14,962 nucleotides of DNA, from the NCBI GenBank assembly GCA_900088475.1, contig FLMG01002295.1, positions 964-15,925 on the forward strand, in the 5' to 3' direction. A model generated the notes under the pieces. That model worked only from the letters and a program-made list of their open reading frames with translations, searched no databases and was not told the origin of the DNA. The position numbers and the translations under genes were made by a program. Position 1 is the stretch's first letter, and every line of letters starts with the position of its first letter. The stretch comes from Hyphochytrium catenoides. Taxonomy: Eukaryota; Sar; Hyphochytriomycetes; Hyphochytriales; Hyphochytriaceae. Below, piece after piece: positions 1 through 9,900 of this stretch.

Positions 1-33
1 GAGAGAGAGAAAAAGAAAGAGAGAGAAAAAGAA

Positions 34-68
<35 letters not shown>
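1..68. repeat. (GA)n-rich microsatellite
   Basis: An imperfect GA repeat with interspersed A-runs, purine-only on the plus strand apart from its right margin. It continues beyond the left window edge. Confidence 0.9.
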
Positions 69-71
<3 letters not shown>

Positions 72-262
72 GAAGTGATGAGAAGATGCGAACACGTCTC
101 CTTTTATCGCCAGGCACATCCCCAACCCGTGAACGAACTACAATAGACAACCTATTCACACAGACCTTACTACAACACCGAACCGAAGGGTTTGGAGGGA
201 AGCACTCACAACAAACTCGCTCTCTTTCTGGCATTCTTATGAACCACTTCTGCTTCTTACAG

Positions 263-349
263 AGCAGCGCGGAGAGCATCACTGTCGACCTCTCCAAAGA
301 GAACCAGCGAATGGGATCGAGTCTGGAGACTCTGTCTGAGTCGACCTGA
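263..349 (+). CDS. Doubtful last coding exon of an unrecognised plus-strand gene
   Basis: A pyrimidine-rich tract ending in TTCTTACAG (about 245-262) looks like a splice acceptor. The frame after it encodes 28 residues including DLSKENQRMGSSLETLSEST, followed by TGA. The composition, with spaced leucines and polar residues, is more protein-like than the surrounding GA repeats, and it could be the end of a helical or coiled-coil protein. A strong donor-like GTAAGT follows at 374, which would put an intron in the 3' UTR or mean that another frame is used. No upstream partner exon is visible, so this is speculative. It may equally be non-coding. Confidence 0.2.
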   Translation, partial: SSAESITVDLSKENQRMGSSLETLSEST

Positions 350-454
350 ACGCTATCATCACACAGGAAGTTGTAAGTCAGTCACACATACTTCAGGAGA
401 GCCATCGACTCATTTGTCATTATGTCCTGGCCACAGATAGTGAGCCAGAGAACG

Positions 455-570
455 GAGAGTGAAGGGAGCGGGAGAGAGAAAGAGCGAGAATGCGAGCGGT
501 TCGAGACAAAGAGAGAGCGTGGAAGAGAGAGAGAGGGGGGGAGAGAAAGAGAGAGAGAGAGGAAGAGAGA
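455..570. repeat. GA-rich low-complexity tract
   Basis: A long purine-rich stretch (GAGAGA with a G7 run near 534-541) on the plus strand. It gives rise to spurious Ser/Leu/Pro-rich frames on the minus strand. Confidence 0.85.
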
Positions 571-905
571 CTTTGCAAGTAGAAGCGGCAGCAAGCAATA
601 GAAGAGCAGGTCACAGACAGAGCTAAAGGCCATCGCTACTTACAAAGCGTAGTATAAAATAGATTATTAGTCGCAAGACACATTCCCAACACTTCCATCA
701 ACCCGCAAAGATTAGCTTTGCAAAGACAGACCGAGAGAGCGAGAGAACATTAGAAAAACAAGAGCCATAGAGAAGAGAGAGAGAGGCGAAGCAGTTGAAG
801 AGAAAAGTTAGACGCTACCCTCTAATGTCTGCTTAAGACCAGAGCCTAAAGCCTCAGCAAATAAAAGAAGAGACAGCACATGAGAACTCGAGAAGGATCA
901 ATCGG

Positions 906-3900
906 TCAAGGGTCCGCGCTGAGGTCTTCGCCTGCGTTGAGCCGAAGGACGATTGGCACGCGCTTCCTCTTGACTATTGCTTCTTCTTCTTCCTGCTTTA
1001 CTTGCGCGTCCGACTGCCGCCGTCGTTTTGTTCCCTGGGTGGCTGCGGAAGAGGGGAGAAGCGCGTAAAGCTGTCTCTCTTTCTCTTCCAAATCTTCCAG
1101 CAGTTCTTCTTCCTTCCTATTCAATGCACTGCCTTCATTCTCATGACTGATCCCCTCAGAGCTGCTCTGGTGCTGGGTGTTGACTTTCACTTCTTGTGTA
1201 GGTTGAGATAAAGACCTACGCTCCCGCAAACTCCTCCGTGACCCTCTCTCTCTTTTCTCCCGCTCCCGAGGCTCTTCCGTCTCCTGGGTTGGCTCCTCCT
1301 GCGCCGAAGGCCTCAAGGACCTACGTGCCTGAGGTTTCCTCTCCTCTTTTAGTTCTACTACCTTACTGGGCTGCTCTTCTCGCCGGCGAGAGGAAGAGCG
1401 GACCCCAATCTCGGTGTTTTTTTCTAGAGGCACTGGTTCTTCCTCGACCTTGGGTGTGACGTTGAGGACGGGCTTAGAAGGGCTGGCGGAGACTATGCGG
1501 AGAGAAGAGCGGCGAGGTAACTCTCTTGGCCCGTCGCCCTCTTTCTGTTTCTTGTTAGCTCCGCGTTCTGCAGGCGCCTTCCTTTTCGTGGGAGTGGAGC
1601 GTGCAGACTTTCTTCTTGTTGTCCGTACCGTACCGTTCTTTTTGAAGCAGTCAGTGCACGTCCAAACATCCTGCTTTCTCGCTTCTTCTTCCGTGAGGCC
1701 GACACAAGGGGGATGGAACCAACCGCTGCAGACCTCGCAACCGATAAAGAAGCTCCCAGCCTCGTCCTCAGCGGCACATTTCCGACATCTCTAGAGAATT
1801 CAAGAGGACATTAGATGTGCAAGATGCTAACTTGAAAGAGACGAGGTGGTGCACAGACTTTGGAGAGGGAGGGAGGGGCAGAGGCAACGAAGAGAATCTG
1901 TTTACAAAAGGGAGATAGAAGTGCCTTATACCGAGTCATCGTTCTTGCTACAGCTGCCGCAAACCCAAGAGGTTAGAGCTTCCGCTGCCTCTTCTGACAG
2001 TCCGACGCAGGGAGGATGGTACCATCGCTCGCATAGGTCGCACCTGCAAAGGAGAGAAGGGTGAGCTAGAGCTTAGAGAGTAGACGCAGTGCAGTGGCTT
2101 CCATATAACGTACCCAACCATCATTAGCGAAGTATCGTCCTCATAGCTCTTCCCACAGACGCACCGGTCACTGCTCAAGCCATCTGAAGCGCGAAAGGCG
2201 TGTCCACATTTGTGATGGTTAGCTTCTCTAACGAGTGGACAGGATAGAGCACCAGAGGAGTATATATTTATCGTTAACAGTGCATTTACCTTCGTCGTCA
2301 CCAACTTCTGGCTGAACGTGGTCCTCGCAATAAAAGACGCTCTCTCCCTCGTTGCCCGTGGGCTGGACCCTCCCCTTCGTTGATAATGCACAGCGAAGAT
2401 GGTAACTGTGCTTGCAATCAGCTCTAAAGCAGCCAATTGTCGCCCCTCGCTGCAAAAGAACGAACGCGGCGTTAAAATCATCGACAAAGAAGAAAGTGAA
2501 GACCGACCTGGAAAAGGAGAACGAGACAAGGAAGACAGGAGGAGACTATACCTGTTTGCAGACGGTGCAGATTAGCATTCTTCCTCGTTTGAGCGCCTTC
2601 TCCACGTTTCTATAGTTCTTCTTTTCATCAATAAACACTTCAGGAGACCACTCTGCGCACCGCTGATGGACCCAGCACTTCTCTTTCTTCTGCTCTTTGG
2701 AGCCTACCGCAAACGAGAAAGGAAGGATGGGCCCTTCGACTTTATCCTCTTCTCCCATGTCCTCATAACCTCGTTCGGCAAGGGCTTTGCGGACGTTAAT
2801 GCAAAGGCCGCAACGCTTAGGAGCTTGTTCATCGTCGTCCTCTTCCCCTTCCTCGTCATTGCTCTCTTTTGACGGCAGAGGTCTAGCCTTCCCGCCAGTG
2901 GAAGCCCGCCTGCTACCTCCGCCTCGCCCTCCTGCATCTGTGAGCTTCCTCTTTTTACCTTTAATAGACGCAGGCGAAGCTTCGTCCCGGTCCTCCTTGT
3001 GCTTCAAGACCAGCCTGCAAACTCTGAGGGTTGATAGACAGAAGGGAAAGGAGGCACAGCTTGAGTAAAAGCCTAAGAAAGGCATAGTACGATTGGCAGC
3101 AAAACGTTACCTTGCAGGCTTTTTAGCGGCTTTGCACTTGGGGCATTTGCTCAGTTTCTTGACCGGTTGAGGAGACTCTTCTTCGTCCTCTTCGTCCTCT
3201 TCCTCCTCTTCGTCAACCCCGTCTTCGCAGACTACTTGTTGTCCTTTGACGGTGATGACACGCTTGCCCTTGAGGTGCTCAGGACAAATGATGAGAAAAT
3301 TCAGGGCTCGGAAAAACTTCCCTTTGGGCAGACACTTGGCATGAAAGGCACGCGGACATCGGATACATTGTAACAGCGGACGAGACGAGGAGCCAGAGCA
3401 TCTGTGACAGTTGTGCTGTGGACAAGCAAAGGAGGGCTCCCCTTTCCCTTCTAAGGATACGGCAAGCGCCTTTCCTGACTCTGTCCTCCACTGCTGCAGA
3501 CATCTGGTGTGATAAAATCGGCCACAGCTCTCGTCTTCGCAGTTCCAAACTAGAGGACAGGCGTCACGTATAGGTCAGAAGAACGCACGCATACAGTGGT
3601 TTGGGCAGAAGGTGCTGGCTCCAACAAAGTAGACTTGACTGAAGAAGGAAAACAATTGCACCCAACATCAAAATGCCCTGGAGCCCTACTACTGACGGCG
3701 TAACGAGCAAATGTTGGAAGGCGACGTGGCAAAGAATGAGGCTGCCTTTGCCGGGGGCACATTGAAGCCAGGACACGAAAAAGAAGTACGGACAAGGGTA
3801 AGATAGAGCGTAGAGAACTCACCGCCATTCTTCGTGTTATCTCTTCCTGCATGGCCACAGATGAGGCACATATGCTTCTGTGCCGCACAGTCAGGACATT

Positions 3901-6900
3901 GCCAGGTGTCGTCCTCTGGAGCCTCGTCCAGGCTGAGACATTCCACATGGAAAGAGCGCATACACGGACCATCGCAGAGAATGAGAAGGCCTCCCTCTCC
4001 ACAAAGAGCGCAGATGTCCGAGGTGGACTCCTCTTCATCTCCGTCCTGAACGCCATCCTCGTCTTCCTCCATCTCTTCCTCTGAGGCTTCCTCCTCTTCC
4101 ACTGGCTCTTCTTCTTCGTCCTCTTCCTCTGAGTCTTCGGCTGCTTTTTTCCCCCTTCCTGTGCTCTTCGTTCCTCGGGTGTTCTTTTTCTTTGCTGTTT
4201 CCTTCTTCTTGTCCTCTTTCGACTTCTTTTCCTTGCTCTTCTTTGGTGTGACAAAACTCTCTCTCGTCTTTGTCCTGCAGCTTCTAACCATAGAAGTGCG
4301 AAGTCCCTCTAACATCTTCGTAGCCATTTCCTGCTGTTTAGGAACGAACTGTTTCTTCATTACAGAGATCCGACGAAGAAGTTCACACGCCTGGTCCAGC
4401 TCTCGGCTATCGACTTCTCCATCAGCTTGAGCCTCTTTTAGGTTCTCGACAGCGGTCTTGACTTGTTTGAGAAAGTCTGCGCAAGACAATAGCCCAGAAG
4501 GTGACGGACGAAGAGACACAGCGGTAAGACTGGGTGCCTTTCCCTACTACGTTACCCGCGCTTGCTTCTTATTATCTAAAGCCCTGGAATGTCTATCTTC
4601 TTCCCACGTGACTGCCATCACTCACTGCTTCTGGTGTTTAGACCCGTGATTTTCCAGGGAGAAAGAGAAGTACACGTCCGACTTTTCTCTTCGCAGTTCT
4701 TCCGCCTCTCTTACCTGATCTAGTCTTCGCGCTCTCAAACGGCGCTCCATCCTCGAGCCTGGTCAGTAACAACTCACAGTTGATGGCGTCCGGAAGGACT
4801 TTGGACCAGAACTCTGGATCATCCACGGAGATGTTCTGGTCGCCTACATTCACCGTAAAAGTAGAACGATCCACCTTGTGTCCTAATGCGCTCGCCGTCT
4901 TCACCTGCTCTACCACACGAACGTGCGCATTCTTCTCCAGGATCTAAAGAGACGAGACAAAAACAGACAGAGAAAGAGATGACAGTCAGAAGAAGGGGTC
5001 GGATGCCGAGTTACAAGTGATCAGATAGACAATCTAGCCCATGACGGCTTTAGGGGATGCGGAGTAGTACTCCCTGGAGTACGAGGAAGGATTGACTCAT
5101 AACGGCACACCTGTTCAATGTCCAGCTCTAAGAACTTCTTGCTGTCTTCCTCATTGTCATCCAGCATAGCATAAGCCCCTTGCTTCAAGAGTATCTCCAG
5201 CTCCTTTGCGCTTATCTTCTCTCCTTTGCTAGTCTCCGAGAAGGAGACAGTACCTAGCACAGCGTGTTCCAGGCCAAGCTTCCGGCTAGCCCGCTCGAAC
5301 ATCTCTGCCTCAAAAGTCTTCCTGGTCACCAAGCGGTACACTTTGACTGCCTTCTCCTGGCCGATACGATGACACCGAGCTTGGGCTTGAACGTCATTCT
5401 AGAGCAATGATTGAAATCTTTAGGGAAACTCTCCAAACGAACCTGGTGCGACACATGAATCTTCAAAGAAACAGGCATTTGACGCAAGAGAATGACACAG
5501 ACATGACATAACCAGCGAAGGGCGCAAGGCTGAGATCTTCGGCAGAAGCAACGGACAACGCTCAGGAAGGACTCCATATGTGTGTGTACCTGTGGGTTCC
5601 AGTCACTGTCAAAAATAATGACAGTGTCAGCAGCCACCAGATTGATACCGACGCCTCCAGCGCGTGTGCTCAGTAAAAAGATAAAGGAGTCTGACTCAGG
5701 GGCGGAGAAGCGGTCGATGGCGCTCTGTCTATCATTGCCCTGGACTGAGCCGTCGAGTCGCTCGCAGCTATAGCCTTTAGCAGCGCAGTAGTCAGCCAGG
5801 ATGTCTAGCAATATGACAAATTGCGAGAAGATGAGCACTTTGTGGCCCTCCGCGCGCAGCTTTGGCAAAAGCTTATCGACCAACACCTATGATGCAATGA
5901 GAGAAGGTGTGAGATTCAAACCTCTTGATCGCTTGCTCCCATACATCCAAAATGACCACTGGCACTCTGTCTACGTGCCACTGTACCCTTTGAAGCTTTC
6001 TTCTTCAATGTCCTATAAGTGTCATCGTGTCTACCCATCGCGTCTCCGTGCCCATTTACAAGCACACGTCCGAGATCTCTGCCCTCCTCCAGTGTCCCGA
6101 AACAAGTGCCTTACCAGCTTTCCTGAGCATTCAATGGTCTTCTTCATCCGTTCTTCGGTGGCAGGTGCCTCTCCGAGCTCCTCCATCTCCTTCTCCTCCA
6201 CCCCCTTGAGAAGAAAAGGATGGTTGCAGCACTTCCTGAGTTCCATGTGGATATTCAATAGCTGCGGGGTGACGCCCTTTGTCACCTTCTGCAAGAAAGA
6301 ACGGTTCTTCTCGAAGATGGCACGATAATAGCGTTTCTGCAAGATCGTCAGCTCTACGTCAATGATCGTTTCCTCCTTCGGGGGGAGGCACTTTTCAACG
6401 TCCTCCTTCACTCTACGTAGTATATGAGGAGCGATCTCTGCTTGGAGCTCCAGCACCTGACTTTGGGTCTGCAGGTTTCCAAACCTCCGCTCAAAATCCA
6501 CCTTGTCGCCGAACTTATTGGGCTCTATGAAGTTCAGCAGAGTCCAAAGTTCTTGAGTGTTGTTCTGCAGTGGCGTGCCCGTAAGCAAGAGTCTAAAGTC
6601 TGTGTGCAAGATTTTGAAAAGCTTCAAGGCCTTGGAGTTCTGGCTCTTCAGCCTATGCGCTTCGTCAACAACCAGATACCGCCAGTGGACCCACTGGAAC
6701 TCCTCATAGTCGGCAATGACCGTCTCGTAGGTTGTCAAAAGGACATTAAACTTCAGCAGACTTCTCTTTTGATGAGGAAAGAACCACTCGTACTGACGTA
6801 GCCACGCCCGGAGGTTCTTCCCTTTGCCTCCAAGTCCTGAAGACTCATGGTAGAGACAGACATTCATATCCGTCCAGTTCTCAAACTCTCTTTTCCAGTG

Positions 6901-9900
6901 CTGGATGGTAGATAGAGGGACGACAACCAGAAAAGGCCCGCGTAGGTTATCTACGGTGTGAATATAGTTGAGCGATGACACCACTTGGACGGTCTTTCCC
7001 AGGCCCATTTCATCCGCCAAAATCAAGTTGCGGCCCAGATACCGGCCCCTGCAGATCCAGTTCAGTCCTTCAACCTGCGATCAAAAGACAAATTGGGGAA
7101 AAGAATTACTAGGTGTAGGTCAACAACCAACCATATCGTATAGACCAGAGTGCTCAGCCATAATCGCTTGAGGAAAGGGTCGGCACAAGGATTACATTTC
7201 AGCGAACAGTCGTGGCAGGTACCTGGTATTTGAATAGTTTGTTCCCATTTTTAAACTCCGGGCTCTCAGTATAGGGCTTGAAAGCAGTACGTGGGCGCTC
7301 CACATAGACCACACCGTGTGGAGTTATCCGGCCAATGGAGAAGAGGCTGCTTTCCTCCTTCCTCTGCTTATTTTTCTTCGTTGTCTCTTCGTCAACTTCC
7401 TGAAACTCCTCATCATCGCTGTCCTGCTTGTCCTCTTTTTCCGTCTTTGGGATTAACCTTTCTTCTCTGCTTTCCTGACCGTCATCGTCTTGGTCTTCAT
7501 CGTCCTCCACCTCATCTTCATCATCGGAGCTACCGGACTTGTCCCCATCCCCCTCTTCCTTCCCTTCTTCTTCTTCTGAGTCGGAACCCGACGTTTTCTG
7601 CATGACAGACTTGAGGATGTCCTCTCTCTCTGTCTCTAGAAGAACCGCCTGTTTCAGATTGCCTGACTGCAACTCTTCGATGGCTAGAATTTCCTTGATC
7701 GTATCCTTTGACTCCAGTTTGCCCGCCATAGCGTCTGCCAGCAGCCTGTGCATTGCCCCAAAGTTTGGATGGTCCTCAGACCACAGCTGGAAGTCATTGA
7801 CCTTCTTCTCCACACTTTGATTAACTGGAGGGCGAGACTGATCCGTAGTCAATATGCCAAATTGCTGATGCTCGAAGGGCAGCTGTGGCAAGCAGAGCCT
7901 GCCTTGAGGATCAAGGAGACATGGCGAGTACTTCTCGGCAACAGCAGAAAAGGGTCTGCGGGTCCTAAGTGCCAGTTCTACTTCTCCTGCGACGCTCTTG
8001 AGCCTCTCTATGACTTGGTGAAAGCGCATCTGGTGTATTCTGAGGCCGTCAATGGCAACAATGAGGTCTCCGACCTGGATAATTCCTGATGCCTTTGCGA
8101 CACTGGGAACTCCTTCTTGGAACTCATGAAAACCAACCACCTGAAGATGAGAAGCAGTCCTTAGACCCAATGCGCTATCTGGCCCATGATGAAGTCCTAT
8201 GCTCATTGCTGTTTTCAGCCATATCAGACCGTGCAGACCACTAGCACTTAAGCGAAACCAAGACAAGAGCCTTCTCGGCAACATTCAGAACCCATTTCCA
8301 CCCATCTTCTAGCTCATTCCAGCATGCTTACCTCTACGCCGATCCTAGTGGATTCGTCCTTCAATAAGCTCATTCCCAGCCCAAAATTCGGATCCTTCAC
8401 CAGTTTGACAGTGTATTCCAGACAGGGCTCGTCGTCCTCCCGAGTCTCACGTCCCTCATAGTGTCGCAGCACATCACTGATGGCGCTTGGAACAGGCTTA
8501 TTCGCTGTCACGAACTCCACCAACTCCGCCGTAACAAGGGCGACTTCTGGATCAGTCTACGGAAGTTCCCCAAAGGGCAGAATAGCGAAGTGAGAAGCGA
8601 CATCGAGATATTGGAGATGACAAAGCGAAGAAATAACAGGCGAAGAAAGAACTGTGTAGGGGAAGAAAGAACTGTGTGCGCGCACACGCTGCGTAATGAC
8701 AGATTAACGATAGCTCAGGGACAGCCTCTACGGAAAAAGAGATCAATAGCACTTACCCCAGGTACATCCAGGACATACTGGTAAGCAGTGGTGTGAGGCC
8801 CACACTGAAGCAGAGCCTCTCGACCTGGCGCCTCGCCCTTAGTTAGGGCTGCAAAGGCAGATATTTGCGAGGAAATCTGCCGGAAGTAGCCGTCGACTAC
8901 ATGTTTCATTTTGCCTCCTGGACCTCTCTTCAGCAGCTTCAAGTTCCAAGGCATCTTGTCCTTGGCTTTCTGTAGATGTTTGTTGCATCTGCCCTGATGG
9001 TTCCCTGGGCGAGAGCAAAAAGGAGATCGGCTGCAATGTGCTTGCATGGTCGTAAGCTCTTCAGGTTGCACAATGCGTTGCTTCGTGCAACAGACTTGCT
9101 GGCACATAGTGCGCGTTATCTCCTCTTCCGAGGGCACTGCTGATATGACTTTGTACCTGTTAATAAGGTCGGAGAGCTGTGGCACCCCTCTCATGTCCTC
9201 CTCTGTCTCCCAGGTGCAATCTCTGTATGGAAGAGACTTCCATTGGACTAAATACTCGGTGACCTTTTCACCCACCACGTTTTTGGGGTTATCGCCCGTG
9301 GAGTCCTGTGCCTGCTTCTGCGCTGTCTTCACATCGTAGGGAGTCCTCTTCAGCTTAGTGCACCTTTCGCAGAGCCAGGTCCCGCTAGGTACCTCAGATA
9401 AAGGCGGCTTTAGGCAATAAATGTGATATTCTCCGTCACAAGCATCGCAAAGTATAGACTGATCTGCGTCCTTCTCCTCCTTGCACGAGCAGCAACCCTT
9501 GGACCATGGTGCCCAGCCCTTCACCTCTTTAGACCAGGCGGTTGCAGACGCAATCCACTCATGGTATAGGCGCTCAAAGTAAGTCTCCAAGTGATCCGCA
9601 GCAGCCCAGATCTCGGATGTCTCGTCATTGTACAGCTTACAGTTCCGGAAGACCAAGCGGACGTCTGAGACAAACATAATGTGGCACTTTTGACCTCGGT
9701 AAAAACTCTTCTTCATACGCTTGGCAATAGTTCCGAAGTCCATAGGGCTAGTAACGTACTCCAGGTAGTCATCAACAGCGCTGCATGAGGGTGGGGAAAT
9801 ACTTTAGAGCAAGACGTAGAGACCGCAATACTCACTGTAAACTATATAGCGAAGGGTGAAAAGGCTCAATGGCAAGAGCAGCCTATAAGCTTTTCAAAGA

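Larger units (their letters stand above)
1..905. other. GA-rich flank downstream of the remodeler; no firm gene
   Basis: This stretch lies 3' of the minus-strand remodeler. It is dominated by GA-rich simple sequence on the plus strand (1-68, about 455-570, 735-785). Open frames on the minus strand here are Ser/Leu-rich and arise from the CT repeats. The plus strand has an AATAAA at 860-865, which would suit a plus-strand transcript arriving from the left. I saw no AATAAA on the minus strand to mark the end of the remodeler transcript. Confidence 0.6.

Noticed and set aside
382-633. Ser/Leu-rich minus-strand frames
   Set aside because: They are translations of the CT side of a GA microsatellite.
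1414-1794. 126-codon plus-strand frame
   Set aside because: It is antisense to the last remodeler exon, which encodes a full PHD finger on the minus strand.
1948-2529. 193-codon minus-strand frame as a separate gene
   Set aside because: It only keeps the correct frame for the stretch encoding [11 protein letters not shown]; beyond that it reads through introns. Spliced exons 15-17 give complete ePHD and PHD fingers.
3550-4254. 234-codon Lys/Arg-rich minus-strand frame
   Set aside because: It is an out-of-frame reading of remodeler exon 12 plus intron 12. The correct frame gives the CxxC PHD motifs.
5801-6328. 175-codon plus-strand frame
   Set aside because: It lies opposite the helicase exons and intron 8, with no motif; the minus strand has intact SNF2 motifs.
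7291-7820. Pro/Ser-rich plus-strand frames
   Set aside because: They are antisense to the acidic tract and neighbouring remodeler sequence.
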